Assembly: GCA_021775475.1 (NCBI GenBank)
Contig: JAJFHS010000018.1
Span: forward strand, 98,494-162,493
Direction of reading: 5' to 3'
DNA: 64,000 nt
Source of the DNA: Hyphomicrobiales bacterium
Lineage (GTDB): Bacteria > Pseudomonadota > Alphaproteobacteria > Rhizobiales > JAJFHR01
Part shown: piece after piece, positions 43,016 through 51,595 of the stretch
Numbering within the stretch: the first letter of the stretch is position 1
Layout of the letters: each line of letters starts with the position of its first letter
Program-made: the position numbers and the translations under genes
Notes under the pieces: model-generated
The model's database searches: none
What the model was told of the DNA's origin: nothing
The model's input: the letters and a program-made list of their open reading frames with translations, nothing else

Positions 43016-44389
43016 GTGAGTGGAAACAACAATAAAACTGACGAAGCCAATCGATTTGGTGGCCGGTTAAAACGCTATGCTGCTGTCGGCACCAATGTGG
43101 GTGGGGTGGCGGCACGGCTGGCCGGGGCGAAGATGTTCGGTGCTAGCCGCGATCATGGCAAGGAAGCCACCCAGTTGCGGATAGCTTTGGGTGGACTCAA
43201 GGGTCCGTTGATGAAAGTTGCCCAGCTTCTGGCCTCCATTCCCGATGCGCTGCCGCCGGAATATACCACTGAACTGATGCAACTTCAGGCCAATGCCCCG
43301 GCCATGGGCTGGCCGTTTGTGCGCCGTCGCATGGCAGCCGAATTGGGGGCTGACTGGCAATCGAAATTTGGTGATTTTGAGCGCAGCGCTGCCGCTGCGG
43401 CCTCTCTGGGTCAAGTACATCATGCGACTTCGCTGGACGGTAAAAAGCTTGCCTGCAAGCTGCAATACCCGGAGATGCAATCAGCTGTTGAAGCCGACTT
43501 ACAGCAGCTCAAACTGATTTTCGCCATTCACCGGCGCATGGACCCGGTGATTGATACCTCACAGATTGTCGAGGAAATTGGCGCACGGTTGCGCGAAGAA
43601 CTGGATTATGAGCGCGAAGCTGCACACATCCAGCTTTATGCCTACATGCTTGAAACAATACCGGCAATAGTTGTGCCTGAAACCTTCGCCGAGGTTTCCA
43701 CCAAGCGCCTGTTGACGATGAGCTGGCTTGAGGGCAAGCCTTTGCTGGATTTCAAAGACAGCAGCCTTGAAGCACGCAATTCAATTGCTGAGAATATGTT
43801 CAAGGCGTGGTGGCTGCCGTTTTGCCGCTTTGGTGTTATTCATGGCGATCCGCATCTGGGAAATTATACCGTGCGCATCAACAAGGCCGGTGACCCTGAG
43901 GGCATTAATCTCCTGGATTATGGCTGCATCCGCATTTTCCCCGCAGCTTTTGTCGTCGGTGTGGTCGACCTTTACCACGGCCTGCGCACAGATGATCGCG
44001 AGCTGATTGTCCATGCTTACGAGACCTGGGGTTTTCGCAATTTGGACAATGAACTGATTGATATCCTCAATATCTGGGCAAATTTTATCTACGGGCCGCT
44101 GCTCGAAGACCGGGTGCGGGCAATTGCGGATGGCATCAACCCGACTGAATATGGCCGCAAGCAGGCATTTAGCGTGCATCAGGCACTAAAGAAAAAAGGT
44201 CCGGTAACGCTGCCAAGAGAGTTCGTCTTCATGGACCGCGCCGCAATCGGCCTGGGCGGCGTTTTCCTGCACCTGCGCGCCGAGCTGAATTTCTACCGCC
44301 TGTTCAACGAAGCGCTTGAAGGGTTTTCATGCGACGGCTTATTGGATAAACAACGTGATGCTCTGGGTAAAGCGGGTATGGCGATGTGA
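43016..44389 (+). CDS. ABC1/UbiB-family atypical kinase (AarF-like)
   Basis: 457 aa. ABC1 family features are visible: the KxGQ-like segment GGLKGPLMKVAQLLASIPDALP (here KVAQ), the Ala-rich nucleotide loop AAAAASLGQVHHA, the catalytic Lys in LACKLQYPEM, and FGVIHGDPHLGNYTV with the DFG-like LLDYGCIR. Relatives support ubiquinone synthesis or membrane lipid export. No C-terminal TM pair is obvious, unlike UbiB proper, so I do not call it ubiB. The GTG at 43016 has a purine-rich RBS. Confidence 0.88.
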   Translation: MSGNNNKTDEANRFGGRLKRYAAVGTNVGGVAARLAGAKMFGASRDHGKEATQLRIALGGLKGPLMKVAQLLASIPDALPPEYTTELMQLQANAPAMGWPFVRRRMAAELGADWQSKFGDFERSAAAAASLGQVHHATSLDGKKLACKLQYPEMQSAVEADLQQLKLIFAIHRRMDPVIDTSQIVEEIGARLREELDYEREAAHIQLYAYMLETIPAIVVPETFAEVSTKRLLTMSWLEGKPLLDFKDSSLEARNSIAENMFKAWWLPFCRFGVIHGDPHLGNYTVRINKAGDPEGINLLDYGCIRIFPAAFVVGVVDLYHGLRTDDRELIVHAYETWGFRNLDNELIDILNIWANFIYGPLLEDRVRAIADGINPTEYGRKQAFSVHQALKKKGPVTLPREFVFMDRAAIGLGGVFLHLRAELNFYRLFNEALEGFSCDGLLDKQRDALGKAGMAM

Positions 44390-44451
44390 AATCAAACAAC
44401 AGATGTGTGGCGGTGATATGCACCATGACTCTTGTGTGTTACTGAGTTTCG

Positions 44452-45846
44452 ATGAGATTTAAGCAACATAATCTGGCAGCTTTTTTTGTCGCACTGATCA
44501 TCGTTGGTTTTCAGGTGTTTTCCAAACCTGCTGTGACGCCGAGATCTGATGAATTTATCTATTTAAGTATTACTTCTGATCTGATTAGTCAGAAAACATT
44601 CAGCGATGGCCCATTTTCCAAAGACCCGGAAAAAACAACACCGGGCCGATTTTTCGCGCCTCTGTATCCGAACTTTTTGAGTTTGATTGCCGGGTTGGAT
44701 GAAAATGCCTCGAAGATTATCCAGTGTTATGGCAAGCGCGATAAACAGAAATCTTGCGAGGGCAGTTTTTTTACCGTTGTTTTTGTTCAAACCCTGCTGG
44801 CTGCTGTGTCGCTGTGGTTCATCTTTGCGGTGGCCCATCTGTTGTCCGGATATTTTCTTGTTGCCTGGATGGCTATGATTATTGCCGTGGCTACGGGTGA
44901 GTTTGGCTATTATGCCAGACATTATCTTTCTGAGAATGCAGCTTTTTTCAGCTTTTATGGCCTGTTGTTTTGCCTCGTTTGCGCCTACCTGAAAGATAAA
45001 TCGTCATATTTTCTGGTTGCCGGACTTTTTGCTGGTCTGGCGGTTCTGTCACGTCCCTCCTATGCCTATCTTTTTTATATTCTTATACCCTTCCTGTTGG
45101 TTCTGCTGATTGCGATAAAACATATATCCTTTAAGCGCGCGGCTGGGTTAGTGGGAGCCTTTGCTTTGGGCGGTTTTGTTTTACTGGCCCCCTGGATGTT
45201 CCGTAACTTCGTTCAATTTGGCGATGTAGCTCTGACCCAGGGATATGGGCAGTTCATTCTTTTTCAGCGCCTTGCCTACAATTTGATGAGTTGGCCGGAA
45301 TGGGGCGTTTTCTTTATCCAAGGGTTGCCGGATTTCGGCGATAACCTGTCAAAGGCGTTGTTTTCGCAAAATCTTTGGGAGCGACTTACCTACAAAATGG
45401 AAGGGGTTGAAACCTTTTATAATATCGGCAACAGCTCTGTCTGGCAGGCCGGGCTGCTGCCCGATAATGTGCGGGATGATCAACAGGTGGCCTACCTGAT
45501 CAAGACCTATATTCTGGGTGATTTTTTCAAACACGTGATGGTCAGTATTCCGCTTTCTCTGCGGGGTATGTGGGCGGGGAAATATCTTGCGTTGCTGGCT
45601 GTGGTGCTGGTCTGGCCAGTCGGAGAGATGATGCGACGAAAAGAACTTTTAACCCCTTTCCTGCTGCTGGCCTTGCCGCCTTTATTCATGGTTGGGCTGC
45701 ACGGGTTTGTTTCGGTCAACGTTATAAGATATAACGTCCCGATGATTGCGGTTTATGCTGTGATATGTGCATTGTTTATCCGGCACTTGTTAGAGTTATT
45801 ACCGCTAACTGCGCGGTTTTCCTCCTGGTTTGACAGAACGAATTGA
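44452..45846 (+). CDS. GT-C type membrane glycosyltransferase (ArnT/PMT-like)
   Basis: 464 aa, about eleven TM segments. After TM1 the first periplasmic loop has the acidic motif PRSDEFIYLS, the usual place for the catalytic Asp/Glu of lipid-phosphate-sugar-dependent GT-C enzymes. RHYLSENAAFFSFYGL is also family-like. It probably transfers a sugar from an undecaprenyl-phosphate carrier to an envelope glycan. It overlaps the EamA gene by 4 bp. The substrate is unknown. The start has a weak RBS. Confidence 0.7.
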   Translation: MRFKQHNLAAFFVALIIVGFQVFSKPAVTPRSDEFIYLSITSDLISQKTFSDGPFSKDPEKTTPGRFFAPLYPNFLSLIAGLDENASKIIQCYGKRDKQKSCEGSFFTVVFVQTLLAAVSLWFIFAVAHLLSGYFLVAWMAMIIAVATGEFGYYARHYLSENAAFFSFYGLLFCLVCAYLKDKSSYFLVAGLFAGLAVLSRPSYAYLFYILIPFLLVLLIAIKHISFKRAAGLVGAFALGGFVLLAPWMFRNFVQFGDVALTQGYGQFILFQRLAYNLMSWPEWGVFFIQGLPDFGDNLSKALFSQNLWERLTYKMEGVETFYNIGNSSVWQAGLLPDNVRDDQQVAYLIKTYILGDFFKHVMVSIPLSLRGMWAGKYLALLAVVLVWPVGEMMRRKELLTPFLLLALPPLFMVGLHGFVSVNVIRYNVPMIAVYAVICALFIRHLLELLPLTARFSSWFDRTN

Positions 45847-46181
45847 TTATGAAGTTTTTTTGGCTCACGCTTGTTGCGGTGCTGTTATCGGTCGGACAGA
45901 TTTTGTTCAAGAAATCGGCTGTGGTTGTCACGGGTGAAAATTTCCTGCTTGGTCTGGTTAATTTCTGGATGTTCCTGGCTCTTTTGATTTATGGATTTTC
46001 TACCGTTCTGTGGGTCTGGTTACTGAAGGATATTCCATTAAGTACAGCCTATCCCTTTGCTGCTCTGGCATTTGTGCTGGTGCCCATCGGGTCAGTTTTT
46101 CTTTTTGGCGAAGTGCTCAGCGCGCGCTATCTGGTAGGGTGTATGATGATTCTGGGGGGAATTATTCTCACCGCCACTTGA
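45843..46181 (+). CDS. Small EamA/DMT membrane protein, ArnE/ArnF-like flippase subunit
   Basis: 112 aa, four TM helices of the EamA half-size type: LLSVGQILFKKSA near the N-terminus and STAYPFAALAFVLVPIGSVFLFGEVLSARYLVGCMMILGGIIL at the end. It is translationally coupled to the GT-C gene and followed by a polyprenyl-phosphate GT2. That arrangement matches arn/gtr pathways, in which such proteins flip the lipid-linked sugar. A multidrug SMR pump is a less likely alternative. Confidence 0.75.
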   Translation: MIMKFFWLTLVAVLLSVGQILFKKSAVVVTGENFLLGLVNFWMFLALLIYGFSTVLWVWLLKDIPLSTAYPFAALAFVLVPIGSVFLFGEVLSARYLVGCMMILGGIILTAT

Positions 46182-46200
46182 CCTCCAACTGGAATGCCGA

Positions 46201-47220
46201 ATGCCAAAGAGCCAGAAAATTGCCGTTATTGTTCCTTGCTACAAGGTAGAAAAGTACATATTGCCCCTGCTTGAAAAAATTCCATCCCTGGTTGACTGTA
46301 TCTATTGTGTAGATGATGCCTGCCCCAATGGTACCGGCAAATTGGTTGAGCGTGAATGCCAGGACCCGCGCGTTCGTGTTCTCTTTCACAGCAATAACTT
46401 AGGCGTTGGCGGTACGGTAAAAACCGGCTATCGGGCAGCTTTCGAGGAGGGGAATGATATTGGCGTTAAGATCGATGGGGATGGTCAAATGGATGCAGCA
46501 CTGATTCCCCGGTTTGTCGATCCGCTTTTAAAGGGCGAGTGTGACTATACCAAGGGAAATCGTTTCTATTCGCTGGACGATACCAAGGGCATGCCCGTTA
46601 TTCGACTTTTTGGCAATGCTGTTTTGAGTTTTTTTTCCAAGCTTTCAACGGGATACTGGAACCTGTTTGATCCGACCAACGGATACACCGCAATTCATCT
46701 GTCTCTTCTTAAAGCGCTGCAATTGGACAAGGTTTCCAATCGTTACTTTTTTGAAAGCGATATGTTGTTCCGGCTCGGCATCAATCGCTGTGTCGTCAAA
46801 GATGTGATTATGCGGGCCAATTATGGCAGCGAACGCTCAAACCTGAAGATACTGAAAATATTCGTGCCGTTCCTTTGGGGGCATTTCAGGAATTTTAACA
46901 AGCGCCTGTTTTACAACTATTATCTTCGGGATTTTCAGGTTGCCTCGATCGAATTTCTCCTCGGGCCAGTGCTGCTGATTGCGGGAACGGCCTATGCTGT
47001 TTATCAGTGGAATGTAGCTCTTGAAACAGGTATTTCGGCAACGGCTGGAACGGTCATGATTGGCGCTTTGCCAATTATTATCGGGATGCAACTCATACTT
47101 TCTGCGCTCGGATTTGACCTTCAAAATATTCCGAAAACCCCGCTTCACCTTGCTATGCGCGAGCAGTTTGCCGAAGACGATACCTCTACCCAAACAGCTG
47201 AAGGCGAAAAAGATGGGTGA
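46201..47220 (+). CDS. GT2 polyprenyl-phosphate glycosyltransferase (DPM/GtrB/ArnC-like)
   Basis: 339 aa. The N-terminal GT-A domain has AVIVPCYKVEKYI, CVDDACPNGT and the metal-binding KIDGDGQMD. Two C-terminal hydrophobic segments (VASIEFLLGPVLLIAGTAYAVY and AGTVMIGALPIIIGMQLILSAL) anchor it to the membrane. It should load a sugar onto a polyprenyl phosphate for the flippase and GT-C enzyme encoded upstream. It is 19 bp after the EamA gene and overlaps the methyltransferase start by 8 bp. Confidence 0.87.
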   Translation: MPKSQKIAVIVPCYKVEKYILPLLEKIPSLVDCIYCVDDACPNGTGKLVERECQDPRVRVLFHSNNLGVGGTVKTGYRAAFEEGNDIGVKIDGDGQMDAALIPRFVDPLLKGECDYTKGNRFYSLDDTKGMPVIRLFGNAVLSFFSKLSTGYWNLFDPTNGYTAIHLSLLKALQLDKVSNRYFFESDMLFRLGINRCVVKDVIMRANYGSERSNLKILKIFVPFLWGHFRNFNKRLFYNYYLRDFQVASIEFLLGPVLLIAGTAYAVYQWNVALETGISATAGTVMIGALPIIIGMQLILSALGFDLQNIPKTPLHLAMREQFAEDDTSTQTAEGEKDG

Positions 47221-47938
47221 TATACAGTCTCTTTTGGCAAGTTATCCACGCGTTCGTCCCGCCTTGACGCCTGAGCATACGGCTATTTTTGAAAAAGAAT
47301 ACAAACTCAATCGAGAGGGAGAGCGGGTTGTCGAGGGGATGGCCAAAAAACTTGAAGGTTGGATGCATCATCACATTGCAGCACATTCAAGTTCGACGCT
47401 TGAACTGGGCGCAGGCACACTGAACCACCTGAAGTTTGAAGAAAAAATAGCCGGCTACGATATTGTCGAGCCTTTCACCGAGCTTTATCAGGGCAGCAAT
47501 CGCTTGAAACAGGTAGAGGCCGTTTATGACAATTTATCCGACGTTCCCATGGATAAAAAATATTCTCGCATTATTTCCATAGCGGTTCTGGAGCATATGA
47601 CCAACCTGCCTTATGAACTGGCTTTGAGTTGCCAACATTTGAAAGAAGGCGGCGTATTTCAGGCGGGCATTCCCAGCGAAGGCGGCTTGATGTGGTGGTT
47701 GGGCTGGCGCTGCACCACAGGCATCAGCTTTTGGCTGCGCAACCGGCTTGATTATGGAGTTTTGATGCGTCATGAACATGTCAATACAGCCCCTGAAATT
47801 ATCAAACTCGTTAAATATTTTTTTGCGGATGTAAAAGTACGAAGATTTCCAACGCCCCTGCATTCCATGAGTCTTTATGCCTATATAGAAGCCCGAAATC
47901 CGATATATGAACGCTGTAATGTCAAACCAACTGCTTAA
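47213..47938 (+). CDS. SAM-dependent methyltransferase, glycan operon
   Basis: 241 aa from the ATG at 47213 (MGDIQSLLASYPRVRPALTPEH), which is preceded by gaaggcgaaaa. The track start 51 codons earlier runs inside the GT2 gene. The class I fold is recognisable: motif I TLELGAGTLNHL, an acidic YDIVEPF, DVPMDKKYSRIISIAVLEH (motif II region) and HLKEGGVFQAGIP. It overlaps the GT2 gene and probably modifies the same sugar or carrier. Substrate unknown. Confidence 0.75.
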   Translation: MGDIQSLLASYPRVRPALTPEHTAIFEKEYKLNREGERVVEGMAKKLEGWMHHHIAAHSSSTLELGAGTLNHLKFEEKIAGYDIVEPFTELYQGSNRLKQVEAVYDNLSDVPMDKKYSRIISIAVLEHMTNLPYELALSCQHLKEGGVFQAGIPSEGGLMWWLGWRCTTGISFWLRNRLDYGVLMRHEHVNTAPEIIKLVKYFFADVKVRRFPTPLHSMSLYAYIEARNPIYERCNVKPTA

Positions 47939-47975
47939 CCAGAGTTTTAAATCCAGTGTTTTAAAATCTCTTTTC

Positions 47976-48010
47976 CCGGAACGCTTCAGCTGCGTCATAA
48001 AACGTTCCGG
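47976..48010. terminator. Bidirectional terminator between convergent operons
   Basis: A perfect 8-bp stem (ccggaacg / cgttccgg) with a 19-nt loop. T-rich DNA flanks it on both sides (tattttctt to the right, ttttaaaatctctttt to the left). Confidence 0.6.
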
Positions 48011-48018
48011 TATTTTCT

Positions 48019-48339
48019 TCAGATAACGAAAAATCCCGCGATAATCAATCCGCTCACAATGGTAGAGCCGACCACCGATGCAATCAAAGTGTTGCCACTC
48101 ACGGTTATGTTCCGGCTGCTTAATACAGCGCCCAGCACGACGAACAGGAGCACATCAAGCACCCCATGTGTGATCCAGTGATGGCCGGTGAGAGACACCA
48201 TTAGCTGGAATACACTCTCGTTACCTTCCTTGAGAATAACAAGTAGGGCGCTCAATATGCTGGTGATGGCATAGGAAATGCCATACCCGGTTACCTTTGC
48301 GCTGGCAATATCGGTCATATCAGTTTGATGTGTCGTCAT
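48019..48339 (-). CDS. Small membrane protein C of an FNR-controlled cluster, unknown function
   Basis: 106 aa, three TM segments (about 21-37, 59-76, 85-105). Histidines at 53, 54 and 58 (LTGHHWITHGVLDVLLF) lie at the start of TM2 and could bind metal or haem. I recognise no family. It is last in a tight three-gene set, 12 bp after the preceding gene, all probably driven by the FNR-type promoter at 49411-49452. Confidence 0.7.
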   Translation of the reverse strand: MTTHQTDMTDIASAKVTGYGISYAITSILSALLVILKEGNESVFQLMVSLTGHHWITHGVLDVLLFVVLGAVLSSRNITVSGNTLIASVVGSTIVSGLIIAGFFVI

Positions 48340-48351
48340 TATCTTTACTCC

Positions 48352-48816
48352 TTATATCAGTTTGGCGAGCAGAGCGACTTTGACACCCATGCCGATTAAA
48401 GCGCCCGCACCTTCCATGGCCAGGCCCATGAGCACCACCAGTGCCGATGTCCACAGGACCAGATTTCGCGTAACCTTTTTCTTGACGACATCACCGTAAG
48501 CAGCGATTGGCAGGAATGTGCCCAACAACAGCAGTGTAAAGAAAAGATGTTCTTTGGTTTCCATGGCCAGACTATGGGCAAAGGGCCAGGGACCGGCTTT
48601 GATAATGGCTTTGTCGCCACCGTAATAGATGACATACCAGTAGCCGCCGACGATATAGGCACACCAGAGCAGAACGGTTGCCAATACACTGACGCGGCGA
48701 AGACGGGCAATGTTTCCATCGCTCGCATTTAGAGCTTCAACGAACACCCAGACAGCCGCAATCATGGCAAGAACGCCGAATGTAGGGTGGAGCATTAAAA
48801 TCATTTCTTTAGACAT
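48352..48816 (-). CDS. Membrane protein B of an FNR-controlled cluster, unknown function
   Basis: 154 aa, four or five TM segments. Histidines occur near membrane borders: His10 (LMLHPTFGVLAMI), His81 and His90 (GPWPFAHSLAMETKEHLFF). GGYWYVIYYGGDKAIIKAGPWP is an aromatic loop, and TM5 holds an acidic MEGAGALIGMG. The His spacing is compatible with a b-type haem or a metal site, but no known cytochrome family is recognised. It overlaps the upstream gene by 8 bp, so translation is coupled. Confidence 0.7.
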   Translation of the reverse strand: MSKEMILMLHPTFGVLAMIAAVWVFVEALNASDGNIARLRRVSVLATVLLWCAYIVGGYWYVIYYGGDKAIIKAGPWPFAHSLAMETKEHLFFTLLLLGTFLPIAAYGDVVKKKVTRNLVLWTSALVVLMGLAMEGAGALIGMGVKVALLAKLI

Positions 48817-49336
48817 GTTTTATCTCCTTTCTAAGTTTTCCGGCAACGGGTGAAGTACCGCCCAGGAATTTGAATACCAGCGCTGCGGCAGCACCAAACA
48901 GTACCTTGGAAATTAGGCTGGTGGTGTAGGGAACCAGAGTTGTGAAAGCCGGGTTGAGTGCTGGTAAAATGATGAAAAAATTTAATCCCCAGACGCCAAC
49001 GAGCAAGCCAATCACGGCGATAGGTTCAAAGGCTGCGGGTAGTGTGGGCGGCAGGAAGGAGCGCACGAAGGCGAAAATTGCAATGCCAAGTAGGATCGCA
49101 AGCCCCATATGTATGGCAATGCCCAGCGGCACGGCTGCATCTGATGCCACCAGCAACGGGAAAACCGTCTGGGTAACGCCGCGCGCAACCGTAGAGGCCT
49201 CGCTGTCGGAAATATTTGCATAGATGGCAATCCATGAAACCTCGGCGGCACCACCGGCCAGACCGGCTATGGCACCTGCTGTCCAAAGTTTTGAGATACC
49301 GGAAAAACCCGGTCTATTGCTTTTAGAAAACTGCAT
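48809..49336 (-). CDS. Membrane protein A of an FNR-controlled cluster, unknown function
   Basis: 175 aa from the ATG at 49336 (MQFSKSNRPGFSGISKLW), preceded by GAGG. The track start would place the promoter inside the gene. About five TM helices: AGAIAGLAGGAAEVSWIAIYA, GIAIHMGLAILLGIAIFAFV, FEPIAVIGLLVGVWGLNFFIILPAL and VLFGAAAALVFKFLGG. A Glu sits in TM1. Similar polytopic hypotheticals exist in alphaproteobacteria, but I cannot name the family. It is first gene of the cluster. Confidence 0.68.
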   Translation of the reverse strand: MQFSKSNRPGFSGISKLWTAGAIAGLAGGAAEVSWIAIYANISDSEASTVARGVTQTVFPLLVASDAAVPLGIAIHMGLAILLGIAIFAFVRSFLPPTLPAAFEPIAVIGLLVGVWGLNFFIILPALNPAFTTLVPYTTSLISKVLFGAAAALVFKFLGGTSPVAGKLRKEIKHV

Positions 49337-49410
49337 TTTAATAATTACCTCTCGAGTTTGCGCTTGCAAAGCCCTCGGCAATACCAGCGGAGAATACCCC
49401 CACGAATTTT

Positions 49411-49452
49411 TATATATCGGGGTAATCTCCAACACTTATTGATCCAAATCAA
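49411..49452 (-). promoter_or_regulatory. FNR/FixK-type class II promoter of the membrane-protein cluster
   Basis: TTGAT-CCAA-ATCAA (49439-49452) is a perfect FNR/FixK box. On the minus strand TATATA (49416-49411) is positioned as -10 so that the box is centred at -41.5, the standard class II activation distance. The predicted start of transcription is near 49404, 68 nt before the gene. Confidence 0.85.
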
Positions 49453-49491
49453 AAAGACCATTCATAACTGCTATGATGAAAGCGCAGTGCT

Positions 49492-50460
49492 CTAGCGCCG
49501 GGCGGAAACTCTTAAACCCGGGGCCGGGCGTTCCTGCAGGACTTCGCGGCGGAAGGAAAACAGCGAGGCCGGTCTGCCGCCGGTGGTGGTGGACATGGTG
49601 CCGGTGGCTTCGACCAGTCCGCCTTTTTCAACCAGTCGGCGGAAATTCTGCTTGTGCAGATGTCGGCCGGAGATGGCTTCGACACTACGTTGCAACTCAA
49701 ACAGGGTGAATTCAGGCGGCATCAGTTCGAAGATTACCGGGCGGTATTTAAGTTTGCCGCGCAAGCGCCCCATGGCGGTGGCCAGAATGCGGCGATGATC
49801 GTGGTTCATCTGCTGGCCCATGTGCTGAGCCAGTTGGGCATTGTGCTGGTGGCGACCCTTGCGGGCGGCTTCGGCCACAAGGCCTGCTTCATAGAGGAGT
49901 TCATAACGCTCCAGGGTTTTTTCCTCATCCCAGGCAAGGCCGCTGAGACCAAAGCACAGATTTATGCGCTGGTGCGCTCGATGCTGTCTGTTCGGATTTG
50001 GTGAATTATCAGCCCAGGCTTCTAGTGCGGGAACAATAATGTCGTCAATAATCGCCGGTTTATGTTGGCGCCAGTCTTCCCACGGGAAAAAATCATACCA
50101 GTTGTACCAGCGCCCTTGTGGGGTTTGCTTATTCCCGGTCTGGCGTCGCGTTAAGGCAAGGTATCCAACCGACACATGGGCAACACCGGGTTGGTCTGGC
50201 AAAGAGTGACGGCCCTGGTCACCGAAGGTGTATAGTTGTTCCACATAGCCGAGACTTAGTTGTGTTTGTTCACTCACCCAAGCGCGCAGCCCGCGCTCTA
50301 ACGTCAGGTGATTTTCCGGCTCGAAGGGTCCATAGGGCAGACTGCGATCTGTTGCGCCAACTGGTCTGACCACAAAGATTGCAGCCTCATCCACATCGAC
50401 GGTGACGATAGCGGCATTGAGGCTGATGACGATGCGGCTGTCTGGATGTGGATCAGTCAA
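49492..50460 (-). CDS. NUDIX-like winged-helix regulator, probable NAD-biosynthesis regulator (NadQ/NrtR-like)
   Basis: 322 aa. The N-terminal half is NUDIX-like (IVISLNAAIVTVDVDEAAIFVVRP, LPYGPFEPENHLTLERGLRAWVSEQTQLSLGYVEQLYTFGD) without an intact hydrolase Nudix box, so it probably senses rather than hydrolyses ADP-ribose-type ligands. The C-terminal part is a winged helix (FTLFELQRSVEAISGRHLHKQNFRRLVEKGGLVEATG). This matches the alphaproteobacterial NAD regulator NadQ (COG4111) as I recall it. No nad genes are in the window. Confidence 0.7.
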   Translation of the reverse strand: MTDPHPDSRIVISLNAAIVTVDVDEAAIFVVRPVGATDRSLPYGPFEPENHLTLERGLRAWVSEQTQLSLGYVEQLYTFGDQGRHSLPDQPGVAHVSVGYLALTRRQTGNKQTPQGRWYNWYDFFPWEDWRQHKPAIIDDIIVPALEAWADNSPNPNRQHRAHQRINLCFGLSGLAWDEEKTLERYELLYEAGLVAEAARKGRHQHNAQLAQHMGQQMNHDHRRILATAMGRLRGKLKYRPVIFELMPPEFTLFELQRSVEAISGRHLHKQNFRRLVEKGGLVEATGTMSTTTGGRPASLFSFRREVLQERPAPGLRVSARR

Positions 50461-50465
50461 GTGCT

Positions 50466-50975
50466 CTAAACCTTGAGTGGTAATGAGAATACAGCACCCT
50501 GCCAGGCAGACGCGCCGCGGCCGATGGTTTCGATGGCGTCAACCATACGCCCGTTGCGACCGAGCATATTATCGGCGTGATGGACAATCAACTTGTTGGG
50601 CGTGGCTGAGGGTGAAGCGTCGCGTAATAATTGCGCAAGCAGGTTTTCGTCTGCTTCGGGATTGTTGAGACACAAGGCTATGTAGGCAGCAGCAGTAGAG
50701 CGGCTGATGCCAGCCCAGCAGTGTATCAGCAGCGGTGAGGTTTGCTGCCAGTCCTGCACAAAGTTGATCAGCCTTTCAACATGAGCCTCGCCAGGGGTAA
50801 CATAGCCCGCTTGCGGTGTTGAGATGTCATTCATGGAAAGCTTTAAATGATTATCGCCGGTTATTGCTTCAGGTGTTTCAATCATTGTTTCTTGACCCAA
50901 CAGGGAAATGAGGTGGCTGGGTTGGTGTTGGGCAATTGTGGCATCAACTGCGGTTAGTGAACAAACAAAAATCAT
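50466..50975 (-). CDS. Tyrosine/dual-specificity-like protein phosphatase
   Basis: 169 aa. The CX5R P-loop is clear in PLLIHCWAGISRSTAAAYIAL. The general-acid loop is less certain (MNDISTPQAGYVTPGEAHVERLI). Family members in rhizobia sit in the same order between a NUDIX-type regulator and an HD hydrolase. It could dephosphorylate proteins or small phosphates; the substrate is unknown. It is 17 bp after the HD gene and 5 bp before the regulator, so operon membership is likely. Confidence 0.8.
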   Translation of the reverse strand: MIFVCSLTAVDATIAQHQPSHLISLLGQETMIETPEAITGDNHLKLSMNDISTPQAGYVTPGEAHVERLINFVQDWQQTSPLLIHCWAGISRSTAAAYIALCLNNPEADENLLAQLLRDASPSATPNKLIVHHADNMLGRNGRMVDAIETIGRGASAWQGAVFSLPLKV

Positions 50976-50992
50976 ATGCTGATGCTTTCCAG

Positions 50993-51595
50993 TTATTTCA
51001 ATTGATCAAATCGTGCCAGAAACTCGGCCTGGGCTTTGTGCGCTGCCAGAGGCGTAAGCTGATACGTTTCAGCCTTTCCGGAAAGCCCTGTGGGGCGGGT
51101 GAAAAAGCGTGAGGCTTCTTCGATGCTGAAACCGGCCAGTTGGGTGGCTTCAAGAAAGGCTGATGCCTTGTCTGCACGCTTGATGAGTTTTTTGACAGGT
51201 GCGGGCAAGGCGGGCGGCAGGCCAAAGCGCCGATGGATGGCGACCATGAGGTCATCTTCGAAACTGTTGTAATCAAGACCTAATGCCGCCTTGAACGGGC
51301 TGATCATATCGCCGACCACATATTCAGCGGCATCGTGCAGCAGGGCGGCAAGTCGCCATTTGCGCTCGAATTTCGGTTTGAGGTGAAGGCAGATATCTTC
51401 CACAAGCAAGGAATGCTGGGCAACAGAAAAGGCGTGATCGCCCAAAGTCTGGCCGTTCCAGCGCGCGACTCGGGCGAGGCCGTGCGCAATATCGTCTATC
51501 TCGATGTCGAGGGGTGAAGGATCGAGCAGATCAAGACGCCTGCCACTCAACATACGTTGCCACGCGCGCGGCGGTTCGGACTTCTTTGCCTTCAT
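50993..51595 (-). CDS. HD-domain phosphohydrolase (YfbR-like)
   Basis: 200 aa from the ATG at 51595, which overlaps the tag stop as ATGA. HD residues: His in HAFSVAQHSLLVEDI, the HD pair in AALLHDAAEYVVGDMISPFK, and Asp in KRADKASAFLEATQL. YfbR-type enzymes hydrolyse 5'-deoxynucleotides. The N-terminus (PPRAWQRMLSGRRLDLLDPSPLDIEIDDIAHGLARVARWNG) is characteristic of the alphaproteobacterial group. Confidence 0.87.
   Translation of the reverse strand: MKAKKSEPPRAWQRMLSGRRLDLLDPSPLDIEIDDIAHGLARVARWNGQTLGDHAFSVAQHSLLVEDICLHLKPKFERKWRLAALLHDAAEYVVGDMISPFKAALGLDYNSFEDDLMVAIHRRFGLPPALPAPVKKLIKRADKASAFLEATQLAGFSIEEASRFFTRPTGLSGKAETYQLTPLAAHKAQAEFLARFDQLK

Noticed and set aside
47060-47212. N-terminal extension of the methyltransferase ORF
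   Set aside because: It lies wholly inside the GT2 gene in another frame; the family-like sequence begins at the ATG at 47213.
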